Positions 23,301-34,849 of a stretch of 64,000 nucleotides of DNA are shown piece after piece. The stretch lies in contig JAKULF010000003.1 of the NCBI GenBank assembly GCA_022661535.1, positions 6,572,001 to 6,636,000 of the forward strand, written 5' to 3'. The translations under genes were made by a program, and so were the position numbers. The DNA comes from Eutypa lata. Its lineage: Eukaryota; Ascomycota; Sordariomycetes; Xylariales; Diatrypaceae. Every line of letters starts with the position of its first letter. Within the stretch, counting starts at the first letter, position 1. The notes under the pieces are model-generated. The model worked only from the letters and a program-made list of their open reading frames with translations. It had not been told where the DNA came from and made no database searches.

Positions 23301-25646
23301 CAAGAAATTCACAGTCAATCAGTCTCAGGGATACCACACGAGCACTTCGGGCTTCAGCACATTCGGCGATTAAGCCCCGATGCCCGAGAAGCCTGCGAAT
23401 TGCGAACCGGCTTAGTCCTGCATCCAAACGCCGATGAAGCCGAAACGAATGGAGACGACAAGCAGCCTGCTGATGGTTTCGTTCCTGCTGGAGATGCAGA
23501 AGCCGCCCAAGAGGCACTAAAGTTCAACACATATGCCTTGATGCTCGTGTGTTCGTTAGATCCTCAGGGCTTCTTGATCATGGCCAGCTTCGACTCCAAG
23601 ACGGTCATCAGCCCTCGGATGGAGAGAATGCTCACCCAGCTTGGGTCGCTTGTGCGACAGTTCTGCCAAACCCCCGATGTTCACTGCGGGGATCTTGCCA
23701 TACTAGCTGAGCAAGATGTTAAGGAGTTAGCCCGACTGAGTCACGTAGGCGCAACTAACTTGGATGCGTCTGCTTTGATCCCCAGTGATCCGGGTGTCAA
23801 AGTTACCAGAACATGGCTCGTTGACCCATCAGATACAGAACGATTAGTTCCAGTTGGTGGTGTAGGTGAACTCCTGGTGCAGTGCGAAGGAGCTCCCGCC
23901 ACCGATTCATCGATGCAACCCCCTAAGTGGCTTGATGAGCCACAGAACGACCAGCTCATTAGGACAGGAAAACTTGCGAAGTATGACAGCAACGGTAGCC
24001 TTATCTTTGTGGAACGAAGGGCTCAAATCGACGTGTCCCGACCCAAGCGGCAACAGAAACAACTATCGCTCACTTCGGCAAAGCAGAAAAAGCTACGACA
24101 AGTTTGGAGTCGAGCAATAGGAATCAGCGAGGAAGAGATCAATCTTAATGACAGCTTTTTCCAGCTCGGAGGCGACTCTATCGGGGCTATGAAGCTGGTC
24201 TCGGAGCTTCGCGCCGAGGGGCTAGAGATAACGGTAGCTGAAATCTTCAAGCACAGGACGTTGTACGACATGACGAAGGTGCTAAAGGAATTGATACCAG
24301 CCCAAGACAGCGCGCCAGAGGAAAAGGCCAACCCCTTTTCGCTTCTTGAAATACCAGATGTGGAGAACTTCATTCGTGATAAGGTACAGCCTTTCCTCAG
24401 TCAACAGAACGCGAAAATCCAGGATATACTACCTGCGCGCCCCCTTCAACAAGTCGCAGTAAAAGGAACGACCCAACTACCGCGATTCTCAGCACGATAC
24501 GAGCTCTTCCATCTCGACGGCGTGATCGGCGATACGATAAACACCGCACAGCTTTTCAAGAGCTGCCAAGAGCTAGTTGCGAGGAACGAGATCCTCCGGA
24601 CGGTCTTCGTCGAAGATGCTGGGAAATGTTTCGCCGTTGTCCTCGAGGAACTGCAAGTCGCCATAGAGCAGTACGAGATCGAGGGGGATCTCGATTCCTT
24701 CGTCCACAAGCTATGCGATATGGATGTCCAGACCCGAATGCCGCTGGGCTCTTCGTTTGTCAAGTTCATGTTCGTCCGCGGAGAAGGCGCTCGGAACTGT
24801 CTAGTCCTGCGCATCTCCCACGCCCAGTATGACGAGATCTGCCTCGTGGGGCTCTTGCGACAACTCGGAGATCTATACGAAGGCCGGAAAGTCGCGGACT
24901 CTGTGCCGTTCTCGTCGTTCGTCTACCATATCGTGAACAAGAATATCCCTCGGAGCATACCGTACTGGAGGGAACTCCTGCAAGGGTCTTCCCTCAGCGT
25001 TCTACGTCCAGACAAGCCGCTGTCCTCGAGAGTACCCGCGGATATCACGAGGACGATGGACATCTCGGCTCGGCTCAAGGATATCACAGTCGCGACGCTT
25101 CCCACTGCAGCCTGGGCTCTCTGCCTCGCCCGCCGTCTGTCATCAAGAGATGTGCTATTCGGCGAGGTTGTGAGTGGCCGCAATATCGACCTACCGAATG
25201 CCGATGCCGTTATGGGACCGACTTGGCAGTACGTGCCCATGCGCGTCAAGTTCGAGCCGGACTGGAAAGGGGTTGACCTCCTCGACTACGTCCAATACCA
25301 GCACATCGCTAGTGCGCAACACGAGTGCATGGGGCTTGTCGAGATCGCGCGGCAATGTACCGATTGGCCGGAAGACGTGGATTGGTTCGACTCGGTCGTG
25401 CATCAGGACGTGTATCATGTGGAAGAACTCAAGTTCGGCAGTGCGGATTGCCGCTTGGAAACGGTATACCCCCATTACGAACCCCTGAGGGAGTGGAAAT
25501 GCCAGGCCTTCGTGAAGGGCGATAGCCTCGCCATAGAGATCGTCACGTTTGAGGACTGGATCGACGTGGCTAAGGAGTTGCTTGATGAGCTCGAGGGCAT
25601 CATGACGCAGTTGGTCAACCGACCAAATGAATTGCTTTTCACATAG
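20331..25646 (+). CDS. Nonribosomal peptide synthetase, A-T-C-dA-T-C (NPS6/SidD-like order)
   Basis: A single exon of 1771 residues. Adenylation domain about 50-590: FTSGSTGKPKG at 207-217, NAYGPSE, YKTGDLVRYD, and FDVCIDCM in the substrate-pocket region (Asp at the amino-acid-binding position). Carrier 1 about 600-670, GGDSLR with phosphopantetheine Ser 631. Condensation 1 about 705-1130, HHALYDGW. Then about 100 residues of a degenerate adenylation remnant (GELLVQCEGA; TGK where TGD is expected; the core is missing). Carrier 2, GGDSIG with Ser 1283. A terminal condensation domain with SHAQYDE instead of HHxxxDG, and no thioesterase. This order is that of NPS6/SidD synthetases that assemble fusarinine-type extracellular siderophores, and a terminal C domain suits cyclising release. 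The siderophore role is inferred from architecture only; no siderophore partner genes are in the window. Confidence 0.93.
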   Translation: MDTNILSPATTDALHADEVESISNISTPPTELEEEGLPRDQLEQIWEWNTPLPPTLTTCMHDIVAEQAKKSPDRPAIDSWDGSFTYGDVDSKSNQLAAYLVSLGVGIGTNVPLCFEKSRWTVVAVLAVMKAGGTFALMDPSQPEGRLRTIVEQTGANLIVTSKLQESLGSQISDGIRVTVSDEHFESYNTVSDLATVPGNTNLYIQFTSGSTGKPKGVLVTHENYTSGAIPRADIVGYRAHSRVLDFASYAFDVCIDCMLCTLSVGGCLCIPSDADRVNDLSGAIRKMNVNMAHMTPSVARVLDADIIPSLEVLGLGGEAISAGDAAKWSKNTKVINAYGPSECTVGCAVNGDVGAESTKPQVSIGRGVGAALWIVDPIDHNRLAPIGTVGELLVEGAIVGPGYLGEPAKTVTVFISDPKWLLVGSPNHEGRKGRLYKTGDLVRYDTDGTIVFVGRGDQQVKLRGQRIELAEIEYHMRDRLPPETRVVAEVIKPGGPTAEPTLVAFVAERATLVKESDDLLGSLSPQLQDALANMGSFLAENLPIYMVPAAYIPLQTMPLLVSAKTDRKRLRELGSSLSRKDIAGFAAVGKEKRKPSTPMEKALAEVWKEVLGADLEVSASDNFFVSGGDSLRAMKLVAAARSQQIALSVGEVLTHPVLSDMALVAKPHSGDSIVEISPFSLIDQQWSADSARADCAALCEIDASLIEDVYPCTPLQEALMALSAKVSEAYVAQRVVELPDEMAAQKLQDAFKAASIDSPILRTRIVQVPGHGLMQVLVKDDFDCRYESGQSLNEYLLADRDEHVQLGKPLVRYGLVLNDKTTEKSHFVLTMHHALYDGWAMPLTVERVNRAYNGLTTQRPAEFKHFIKYLGEMGRQESETYWRERLDGAIGEQFPPLPWSGYQQQADSLLEHYVHTGRPTAGFTIATAIRGAWALLVSLYTSSNDVVFGETLTGRNAPIAGVEEIEGPMIATIPVRVAVDPKATVSEYLQEIHSQSVSGIPHEHFGLQHIRRLSPDAREACELRTGLVLHPNADEAETNGDDKQPADGFVPAGDAEAAQEALKFNTYALMLVCSLDPQGFLIMASFDSKTVISPRMERMLTQLGSLVRQFCQTPDVHCGDLAILAEQDVKELARLSHVGATNLDASALIPSDPGVKVTRTWLVDPSDTERLVPVGGVGELLVQCEGAPATDSSMQPPKWLDEPQNDQLIRTGKLAKYDSNGSLIFVERRAQIDVSRPKRQQKQLSLTSAKQKKLRQVWSRAIGISEEEINLNDSFFQLGGDSIGAMKLVSELRAEGLEITVAEIFKHRTLYDMTKVLKELIPAQDSAPEEKANPFSLLEIPDVENFIRDKVQPFLSQQNAKIQDILPARPLQQVAVKGTTQLPRFSARYELFHLDGVIGDTINTAQLFKSCQELVARNEILRTVFVEDAGKCFAVVLEELQVAIEQYEIEGDLDSFVHKLCDMDVQTRMPLGSSFVKFMFVRGEGARNCLVLRISHAQYDEICLVGLLRQLGDLYEGRKVADSVPFSSFVYHIVNKNIPRSIPYWRELLQGSSLSVLRPDKPLSSRVPADITRTMDISARLKDITVATLPTAAWALCLARRLSSRDVLFGEVVSGRNIDLPNADAVMGPTWQYVPMRVKFEPDWKGVDLLDYVQYQHIASAQHECMGLVEIARQCTDWPEDVDWFDSVVHQDVYHVEELKFGSADCRLETVYPHYEPLREWKCQAFVKGDSLAIEIVTFEDWIDVAKELLDELEGIMTQLVNRPNELLFT

Positions 25647-25873
25647 GTAGGGTAGCCCATGTTGTTGCGCTGTTACGATAGGCATGCATATTAGATCATT
25701 TTTACATAGTTTGTTTGATTTACTGCAGTAGGTAAACTTCGCATTTTTCATTGTAGCTAGGCATCTAGTATATACTATATATAGTCTGTGTTCAAAGAAT
25801 TGCAATCCTACCGCTAGCCCTATAACCAACTAACTACCTATGTGCAGTAGCGTCCTATCCAGTATAACCATTT

Positions 25874-26911
25874 TCACAGGCCGAAAAACAGCATGTCATC
25901 ATCGCCCCGGATGGGGACGGTATGGCCGACGTTCTGGGCGTAGATCCCAACGAGGTGGTCGCCGTACGTGGAAGTCGTGTAGCCGCTCTGGGGGGTGTTC
26001 TGCTCCGCGGACTCGGGGTTCTCGGCGTCGTACGCGAAGACGCCGGCCCACTGCTTGATGGTCTCCTGGTAGTTCGGCGCCGCGAGCGTGGTGTCGGCGC
26101 TCCCGTGGTAGATCTGCATCCGGGGCCGGGGCCCGTCGTACTCCGGGTACATGTCCTTGACCACCTGCGCCCAGTGCTCCGCGGTCGTCGTCGATTGCCC
26201 GGTGGCGCAGGTCGAGTTCCACGCGTTCACGCCGCCCGAAGACGACATGAAGCACCCGGCCGGCACGCCGGAGTAGACGATGCCCGCTGCGAAGATCTCG
26301 GGGTACGTGGCAGCGAGGACATTCTAGGGTGGGATCGTTAGTCTGAGTAGATCTTTGTAGATAATAGAATTACTTGGCACGGTGCCAGAAATGAGAGCGT
26401 AGTTGCGTTAACGCGTAGAGTGGAGCTTTGTACTCACAGTCATCATGGCACCAGACGACGAACCGGTGACGAACACCTTGGCGGGGTCAGCCGCGTATTT
26501 GTCGATGGTGTAGTAGACCATGTTAGCAATCGAGTTGCTATCGCCAGTGCCATTGTGCGAGAGCGCCTCCCTCGACGACACATCCCAGCAGGTTCCGCTG
26601 TAGGGCGACTCGGGGTAGATGACGATGAAGCCCTTGGTGTCGGCCAAGCGCGCGTAGGGGCTCCCGCTGTAGTAGGAGTTGGCGCTGCCGGTGCAGTAGT
26701 GGATCGCCACGATGATGGCGGGGCTCTCGGCCAGCGTCGCCGGGACGTACATGTACATCTTGGTGTTGGACGGGTTGTCGCCGAAGCCCGACACCTGCTG
26801 AAGACCGGCTTGTCGGGGCTGGACTACCTCCAGGCCTTCATCTTCTACTGGCCAGGCATTGACGGCCCCGATCGATGCGAGTCCTGCGACTAGACCTGCG
26901 AGGAGCTTCAT
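25874..26911 (-). CDS. Secreted CE1-type esterase (acetylxylan/feruloyl esterase, PHB depolymerase-like)
   Basis: Exons 26438-26911 and 25874-26323, intron 26324-26437 (GTGAGT...CCTAG), give 307 residues. The start MKLLAGLVAGLASIGAVNA at 26911 is a clear signal peptide; an upstream in-frame MLRRRSN would spoil it. The nucleophile elbow is GSSSGAMM (GxSxG). IIVAIHYCTG near residue 65 fits the oxyanion region, and GHTVP near the end supplies the His. Family members remove acetyl or feruloyl groups from plant xylan outside the cell. The gene converges on the NRPS with a 227-bp gap, with no sign of a functional link. Confidence 0.9.
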
Positions 26912-28399
26912 GTTAGATCTTCTTCTAAGCACTTATCGTGTTCGAAGTATGTGGTTCGTCTGTTATGGTCTCAAAAGTGTTTGTGTGTGTGTGGTCCTCG
27001 CTTCTTCGTCGGGATATGGGGAGGTACCCTGGCCTGATATATACATACTTAATCCCCTCCTCCATTTATCCCAGTAGGACCCATCGCCTTGTTCCTGATT
27101 CCTGTTTACTACGCTTCCCTTTCCCCGAGAGGGAGAGAAAGAGAGAAGATATCACGGTTATCCGCATGCGTTAAAACCGCCTGTCGCTATCCTATTTTCA
27201 GATCATCTAGACCCTCCCTCCGTATCAACACAGCGCGCTGTTCGATGGGGATTTTATCCAACCAACAAAAACGCGGAGCAAAGCAGCGGGTTGGGAAGCT
27301 GGACAAGGCTAGAATGACGGCATGCGTAAGCGCGGCTTCGCGGCACTTGGTGGGCGAGCAAATCACAAGAAGCAAATGAGATGAGACCCGGAAGGTCATT
27401 TTTCTTTAGAGCTATGGGATCCTCCACACGCGCCACCATTAATTAGATTGATTTATCCTTGGCAAAAATCGAGAGTTGCATTGGGGATATTGCGGTTAAA
27501 TGACGACTCCTTGATTGATATAGTAGTTAACGGGTATGACATAAATAGAGAGGTACGTATAGTTAACTGAACTAGCTACGGCACAAACGTAGATCCCTTC
27601 CACGTTCATAGCTGTGCCTTCAGGAAGGGGTGTGGGGTACTGCATCTGTGTATGCTTGGCAGTGGAGGAAAAACTTCCTTGAGATACAAATATCAAGGTA
27701 AGCCCAATATGGTCCGGAACAAGAATTCGCTTCTGTAAGTGGTAGAGTAATCGTGAATGAATAAGCAATACTACCCGAAGCCCAACCATGCAGTCAGGTA
27801 CAATACGTAGCTCAAAGCTTTCTACTGTCAGTCTACCTATACTGCTGTTTATGGAAGTTCGAAGCCTGGTTCAGCTCTACCATATACTAGAGGTACTATC
27901 CACCTGATTACTCACACATTCACCTTCTACGCATGTACATGCCAGCATGTGATATCAATTCGTGAATGAAAGAAAACACCATGCGGCTCAATTCCAGTAG
28001 TGCAACATCGCGCATGCAAATCAAGATCCACATTCCGGTCTCATCCCAATCCCTTATTCGCATCTCAGAAGACCCTATCCATTCGCAGAATAACGTGAAG
28101 CCCGATTATAGTCGCATGACCGTCCACCATCGACCTCAAGACACTGCTGACTGACTCCTTCACTTTCTCACTCCGAGACGGGAAGCGCTAACTAACGCTT
28201 CTTAACTTGTGCAGTGGACTGTTTGCAAAGCATCAAGAAAGGCTATATTCCCTTGCAAACAGGTAGATGAACCCAAGAGCAATTAGACCCTTTCCAGTTC
28301 TGGGTCACTTATATATGTACATACATACAGTCGAAGGAGTGTTCATGCTTGGTCTGAATCCAACCAACAGGACATATATGCGCAATTCCTAACGTAGAT
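26912..28399. other. Intergenic, no gene seen
   Basis: Contains the esterase promoter and the 3' flank of the next minus-strand gene. Short open frames lack domain patterns. Confidence 0.55.
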
Positions 28400-29406
28400 T
28401 TATATGCGGCCCGTGCTACCCTTCATTTCCCTGTTCTTCCTCCGGCGGTAGGCGTCGCGATAGGCGTATCTCTCGTAAGTACCGAAACCGTAGGCAGCGA
28501 AGCCGACAACGGTCCAGATGGCCGTGATGATTAACCCGATAGGAAAGATCAGGATGTTGACGCCCGGGACGATGAATGCGACGGTGCCATTCTGATACTG
28601 GGCAGTGATGTTGTCCACGGCGAGCTGGGCGAGGCCGAAGTCCGACATGACGACGTCTCTGGAGAAGACGCCGTTGATAAAAGCGGCCTCGTTAGGGGAG
28701 ACGGTGGCGGTAGCCTCCCTTGCCGAGAGGGTAACCTGGGGCATGACTAAGGCTTCAACACCTCCTCTGTGGCATCGTTAGTAAAGCCATCCAGAGGCAA
28801 CGAGAGAATTCCGACTTCTTACATAGTCAACGGGCTAGGCATCCGGCTCATATCTACCTGGCCGACCATCATGTACGACTGGAGCAACGTTGGTGTGATA
28901 GTCTGTCGCTTCTTGAGCGCTTCCTCTACGCTGCGTGCGTTGATGGTCTGGTTGATAGGCGAGACGGACGCTCCGTCGTACTGCACTCCGACCTGGATCT
29001 CTTCCGGCGATATGCCCGAGAAATCACCCGAAGGCGTCGATACTTGGTACAGCCGCAAGTCGGCCATGAAGGCCCCGGTAGTCGTATCGAGACTCGGCAG
29101 GTTGTAGCATATGGCTGTGCCGGAAGGATTCGTAGCGACGCTCAGTTGAGAGAGGTGCTTTTCGCATAACGCAGAGGTCTCGGTATCCCAGATCGCCAGA
29201 TCCGTGTCGTTCGTACTCGCCGCATCTTGTCGTCTCTCCAATATATTGCCAGCCGCCCCTCCCAATGCACCTTCCAGGAGATCGCCTGCGGGTTGGAGAA
29301 TCGCCTCTATGTCTCCGGCGCTTTGAGGGACCTGAGCAGAAGCAAAAGGCGACACGGTTGCTGCGACCCAGCACACCTTGGAGATCTTCCACGCAAATGA
29401 ACCCAT
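28400..29406 (-). CDS. Secreted or membrane-anchored protein of unknown function
   Basis: Exons 28823-29406 and 28400-28766 join over a 55-nt intron (GTAAGA...CACAG), giving 316 residues. The N-terminus has a signal peptide (MGSFAWKISKVCWVAATVSP...). The luminal part has many Asn-Xaa-Ser/Thr sites, two Cys (LCEKH, ICYNL) and a possible processing site LERRQ. Near the C-terminus a long hydrophobic helix (VNILIFPIGLIITAIWTVVG) is followed by a basic tail (RDAYRRRKNREMKG), so a type I membrane protein is likely. I do not recognise the family; it has the look of a conserved fungal hypothetical protein. Confidence 0.8.
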
Positions 29407-31470
29407 CTTAGATTGGATAATTAATATGTCAGTCGCTCAACCGAAAGAAGAAAAAAAGTGGTATGTCGAAATAGTCCGTCCAGCGGTGATAGAATTAGAA
29501 AAGCGAGAGCAGATGTCAAGATTGACCCTGTAGTTCTCCCACTTGGGTAAAGATTAGGACTGGCGTGCTAAGATCAACGAGCGTAGAAACAAAAAGAGAG
29601 GACCGGCCCTTGGGGGGTTAGGAAAGATAGACTATTATGTTTGTTTCAATCTCTACTATACAATCAAGACGGCAGAGGAGAAGAGAGCGAATGGAAATCT
29701 CCTTTCCTTGGTATTGATTATTTAGATGCGAGCAGTAATACTGAGGAGGACGAAACCTGAATCACAATGCAAGGAACCAAAACGAGCTGGAAACGCAGAG
29801 GTAAGATCCTATTCACCAAGGAGTTCTAGACAGGTTCTAGGAGACTATGTCTAATCCACATATGGGACGACAAGCTTACAGCCCAGTAGGTAGTTACATC
29901 CTTATCAGAATAATGCCCACAAGATAACGCCATCTTGCCAGAGATTCTGAGGAATGACAGTAGCAGACATGGGGGAGAAGGGCCTAGCTCGTAATGTAAA
30001 CGGTGCCCCTGGCGGAGCCCCCAGGGCAAATATGGGACGATGCTAGTTACTAGAATAATACTACATGGTGAAAAATCGGCCTATGGGAATGGCGGTTAGA
30101 CACAGTCTAGTTAATTACTTCGTAGCATCGAGTTAAATCTTCTCAAAAAAAGACAATAAACCAATGAGATATGAAATACGATTGGCGTGAAAAACGGGTC
30201 AACACGACTGAATGGCTGGTCAGCTGGTGAGACGGACTGAGGGACTGCTGCTACTGTATGATCGACGGACTGACGATGTCGCAGGACCGCACCAGAAAAG
30301 CTTTTCGGGGACTTTTAAGGGGCTAATGGGGGTTTCTGAATTGAGCAGAAGAAGAGACATTCATTGGGTGAATTTGATTGCCGGCGTGGCGTAACCCCTG
30401 GTCTGCATGGAAAGAACCCCAGTCGCCCCCCCTCGACACGCCCGACGCCCGACGCCGTCCGTCTCGCGTAGCGTCGTCCATTCATGGGGGCCCTGACTGC
30501 CAAGAGTTAGAGGTCCCTCGGTTGCGAAACCGTCGTTACATACTGTCGTGTGTGTATGAAGCTATGTACGTATGTAGATACACCTAATCATGTTCTTCCT
30601 TCTCTCTCTTTTCGATAGTTTCAAACATTGCAGAGTAAGTAAGAGTAGTAAAGAAGCTTGTAAGAAAGCAAAGCTATAAATTGGTAACTAGATGAGGGCG
30701 ATAAGAGCCTATGGATTATAATTCATATTGAAACGAAAGTGACTTCAAAAGGTCACAAGCAGATAGATAACGTGACCATGCATGTCGCGGGTTGATGTTA
30801 CCGTCGTTTGGTTGGAGCTTTTGCTTGGATGACTGACACTTTAGTTAAGAGGTGGCAGGGTGGGTTACCTACGTACCTGGTGTTAGTTCAGCGCTTATTC
30901 TTGCGGCAACGGGCACTGTAAACAAGGATCGCGGGGCTAAATCCATGAACATCAAAGAGTCATGTTATCATTCTCGGAGCCAAACCTACAGTCAGCCTGT
31001 CTATTTCGTAAAACGATATCCAATGCATGTCTCGGCTGGTCAGAAGTCTGTACATACACATGTACATACTCAGCACAATCAGATTGATGATCGTGTAGTT
31101 ATGTGCCTAACTAACTATCTACTCATAAAGCTGTAGTTGGGGGTGATGAAGAGTTATGCAGATGGGTATGCATGTATGTACAATACTTAGCTCTAGGTAA
31201 TGAATGGTATTATTATCTACCTAACTTAACAAATAACTGCCTAGTGGATATCTCTTGAAAAACAACCATACTCCTAATTCTAAACTCTAAACACCAATAC
31301 CGTGCATCCCATCCGTGATGCTCTAACCCCCAACAACTAGGTAGACCTCAAAGAAACACCCCTTAATGATGAAACTTAACCAATGTTGAAGTCATGGTAG
31401 GTAGGTGAATGAAGAGAAGGAAAAGAAGATGAAAAAAAGGATGAGGTTATGCAACAATAATAACTACCAA
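29407..31470. other. Intergenic, no gene seen
   Basis: Two kilobases with frequent stops in all frames, pyrimidine tracts and short GT- and AC-rich runs. It contains the promoter of the 28400-29406 gene and the 3' flank of the glycosyltransferase. Nothing else can be supported. Confidence 0.55.
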
Positions 31471-33030
31471 CTACCACCGAAACAACGACTTGACAAAAGC
31501 CGGCATCCTGGGCGTGATCGCTTTCGCGAAATGGCCAACTTTCGTGACGACGAGATAAACGCTGACGCCAGCCCAGATGCCGAGGATTAGGCACAATCCC
31601 ATCACCAGTTTCGCATCGACGATGCGCGCAATCACGACTTGTCGCAACGCGCTGCTCGTGAATTCCCAGTCGTAGATGGGGACGTCGTCCGCAGCAGTGG
31701 GCCCGGTAGTCGCCTCGACGAGCTTGCGACTTGCTCTCCCGGACTCCCGCTGCTGGATGAGGTCCGCCATTCTCCACGCGACCTTGTTGCCGATCTTCTC
31801 CCAGGTGGCCTCGCAAGCTTCGGCCCGGCTCTCTCGACCGAACCGCTCCCGGAGTTGGGCGTTATCCCCCAGCTTGACGATCTTCTCGACGAAGCCGTCG
31901 AGGTCGTCAGGTGGGACGAGGTATCCGGTTCTTCCGTGGTCGACGATGTCGCTTGGGCCGCCCTCGTCCCTCGCGACGACGGGCACGCCGCTCGCCATGG
32001 CCTCCAGTACGACCAGGCCGAAGGTCTCCGTGACGGAGCAATGCAGGAAGATGTCCGCCGATGCGTAGTGTGTCATCAAATCCTCGCCGACCTTGAAGCC
32101 GGTGAAGATGACCTTACCCCGCTCTCTTAACGGGTCGAACATCTCCTTGACTTCTTGCTCAACGACCGCATTTCGATTACCCCCGACGACGACGAGCTTG
32201 AAGCTGAAACCTCTCCTATCTAGCTCGGAAGCGACCTGGGCCAAAAACTCGTAGCCCTTCTCGCCCGCTAACCTCGAACAGGTGAAGAGGATCAACTCGC
32301 CATCGGGAGCCCACTTCTTCCTCAGTGCTTCGCTTCGGTGCGCCGGGTTGAAGCCCTCGGTGTTAACTCCTCTGCGCAGGACATCGAGCTTGTCTCCCTG
32401 TACGCCGGCAGCCCCCTCCAGGTACTTCCTGACGAAGGTACTGGGATAAAATATCGTCTTCACGGACGGGTGCGAAAACAGATAACCCTGGGTCCTGGCG
32501 AACATCCAGCTGGCAAAGGCCCCCAAAACCCCGGGGAACAGTATCTCGCAGTAGCCTGCCAAGTCCGTCTGGAAGTTGCTGATGATGGGAACCCGCTTGT
32601 CGGCCGGGTGCTTCCGCAGCTGCAGCATGACCTGGAATCCCAGGGATGCGGGGCTTGCGAGGTAGATGAGGTCGGGGGGCTCGCCGAATGTTCTCTGGTA
32701 GAGTGCCGATAACCGCACCGGGTATACAATGGAGAGCTCTGGGTTGAACGGTACCGGATATCCCGTCACCCGCACTTCCTCGGTGTATGTCGAGCTGATA
32801 TCATCGGGGCCCATGATGGGCGTGAAAGCGTTGGCCTTGGTGTGGTTGTCCGGCGCAACCACGGCGACCAGGGCACCGTGAGACCGCAGATGGTTCACCA
32901 GCATCAGCGTCGTGCGCGAAACCCCGTTGACGGGGCCGAACGATTCGGTGCATAGCAAGATCCGTCGGCCGCGCAGCGCATCTGGAAAGACGTTTAAGTC
33001 GTGGGGTGGAGGGGCTACTGGGCCGGCCAT
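31471..33030 (-). CDS. GT4-family glycosyltransferase, C-terminal membrane segment
   Basis: An uninterrupted 519-residue frame from ATG at 33030. The same frame extends to 33069 only with a GTG and may then be part of an upstream exon, since a CAG precedes it. The N-terminal Rossmann domain has LLCTESFGPVNGVSRTT and VVAPDNHT. The C-terminal domain has the nucleotide-sugar pocket: FTCSRLAGEKG, then ETFGLVVLEAMASGVPVVA, the E-x7-E motif of retaining GT4 enzymes, and GGPSDIV. The layout resembles SQD2/MgtA-type glycolipid glycosyltransferases, but donor and acceptor cannot be told. Near residues 470-500 a hydrophobic helix (LVMGLCLILGIWAGVSVYLV) suggests tail anchoring. The gene is intact, with high GC in third positions. 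Confidence 0.9.
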   Translation of the reverse strand: MAGPVAPPPHDLNVFPDALRGRRILLCTESFGPVNGVSRTTLMLVNHLRSHGALVAVVAPDNHTKANAFTPIMGPDDISSTYTEEVRVTGYPVPFNPELSIVYPVRLSALYQRTFGEPPDLIYLASPASLGFQVMLQLRKHPADKRVPIISNFQTDLAGYCEILFPGVLGAFASWMFARTQGYLFSHPSVKTIFYPSTFVRKYLEGAAGVQGDKLDVLRRGVNTEGFNPAHRSEALRKKWAPDGELILFTCSRLAGEKGYEFLAQVASELDRRGFSFKLVVVGGNRNAVVEQEVKEMFDPLRERGKVIFTGFKVGEDLMTHYASADIFLHCSVTETFGLVVLEAMASGVPVVARDEGGPSDIVDHGRTGYLVPPDDLDGFVEKIVKLGDNAQLRERFGRESRAEACEATWEKIGNKVAWRMADLIQQRESGRASRKLVEATTGPTAADDVPIYDWEFTSSALRQVVIARIVDAKLVMGLCLILGIWAGVSVYLVVTKVGHFAKAITPRMPAFVKSLFRW

Positions 33031-34849
33031 TTGTCTACAAACCACGCGTAGTTGTTTTGCGACAGACACCTGAATGCGGTTCGATCAGAAAAGTGGTGAA
33101 AGGTTAAGTCAAGTTTCAGGCGCTTCGTGATCGGTTTGCCTTGGCAGAACATCGATGAACCATATAACCTGAGTAATCCACAGAGTTGAGGGTATATTAG
33201 GTATTGTATGTATGCATAAAGTAGGTATGCAGGAGGTATGGATCGGAAGGATCTAGGCCTATAGCCAGCCGGCCGGCAGCATATAAATTAAAAACAAGGT
33301 AGGTAGGTTTCTTGACGACTCATAACAGACCGGTCTCATGCCGAGACGTTATCATTGTTGGGCAAGCAGTTTTCAGCAAACAGCTTAGTAGTAAGTAGTC
33401 TCTGGTAATGGTGGATCGGATGAATAAGAGGGGCAATCCAATCCGTACCGATTTTGGAGCCTCGTGGGTATATCGCAGGACAGTCTCGACTCTGGGGCTC
33501 AAGGGCATGTCCTTTCGCATGGCATCTCGTGCGATTTTAAAAGATCAGCTTCGAGACAAAGGAGCTTTGTCATGTGTCGCTTACCATCTATCGGCTGCCT
33601 GAGCCTCATGACATAGGGTATAGGTATAGGTATAGGTGATACAGCCGTTTTTTCGTTTTTGTTTTTTATAGTTACATGTTTTCTCGAAGAATGTTGTAAT
33701 TCGTACGCAAATAAACCATCTCTAGTTAGGTATTCGTAACAGGCCCATGCCCGGAATGAATGGTTTTCATCCAACACCTCTAGTCTTGTCATCGAAGTGA
33801 CACACTAATGTCTATCTATCTGTCTACCTATCTATCTATCTATGACTGATAACTACCTAGCCAGCCGCCTGGTTTGCCTTTCCAATATATCCCGATATAT
33901 GTATGCAGGTGCATGTAGGTACAATAGATATGGTCCCGTTCAGCTTGGCCTTTTAGGTATCCCCCGTTCTTACCTGTTATCCAATGATATTCCTGCATCT
34001 TTGCACACTGCTTCTGCGCACCAATCATGAAGCTTTCTGCTGTTATCCCCGCTAACGAAAGTCTCAGCGACGATCCCCCCATCTGTGTAATGTTTGTAAA
34101 CGTTGTATGCATGCATGCATGTAGGTAGAGTACCTAGCCTCTAGGTATGTAGGTAGGTATTAGACATGCAAGTCTCACTACAGCTTAACTGTGATGAGTC
34201 CAGCCCAGACTCTTCCGGTTCTCTCTGGCTAACCTACCCGACTAATTAAGCCGCCCTAGGTATTTATTCGTCTGCTATTGATCTGCTTACATACCTAGGT
34301 ACCTTAAGAAGGTAGGTATGTAGGTAAGTATTAGTGAACTGAAGAAGGGCCACGCGGGCAAGGCGGGGGATGTCATTGGGGACCCCCTGCTACCGCCACT
34401 GATCCACATGAGCTACCGGTAGACTGCTTAGGGCGTTATCACAGCCCTATAACTTACGAATAAGCATCACGATTCGACCCCTCGTGCACCTTGCTACTTG
34501 CATTATGAATTACCTCAGATTTCAGGCCGTCGTAGCTTTCGAACTAAAATCTAGATAATGTCACTCAAGTATTCTTTCTTCATAGAAAATAACACTAAAA
34601 AATTAAGCGAATCAGATCTACAGGATCATTCTCGAGCTACCTACATATCTGCCAGGTATGTACGGCGAGGTAACAAACATACAGACAGGTAGCGGCGGCC
34701 TGAGATCTGAGGCCAACTTTCTGTTCAAGACAACCCTTGCGCGCCCTACTCTACTGCCCCCTTAATTACAACCCTGTGCGCACATGCGGGATCGCCGCTT
34801 GCCTATTGCCCGCAGCTCCTGACGTCGGATCTTACCCAAACTCAACGTC
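33031..34849. other. Intergenic with simple repeats, no gene seen
   Basis: Upstream of the glycosyltransferase. Contains (CTAT)n near 33811-33843, (GGTATA)n near 33615-33636 and repeated TAGGTATG/GTAGGTAG motifs at 34108-34160 and 34300-34330. No coding signal was found. Confidence 0.55.
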
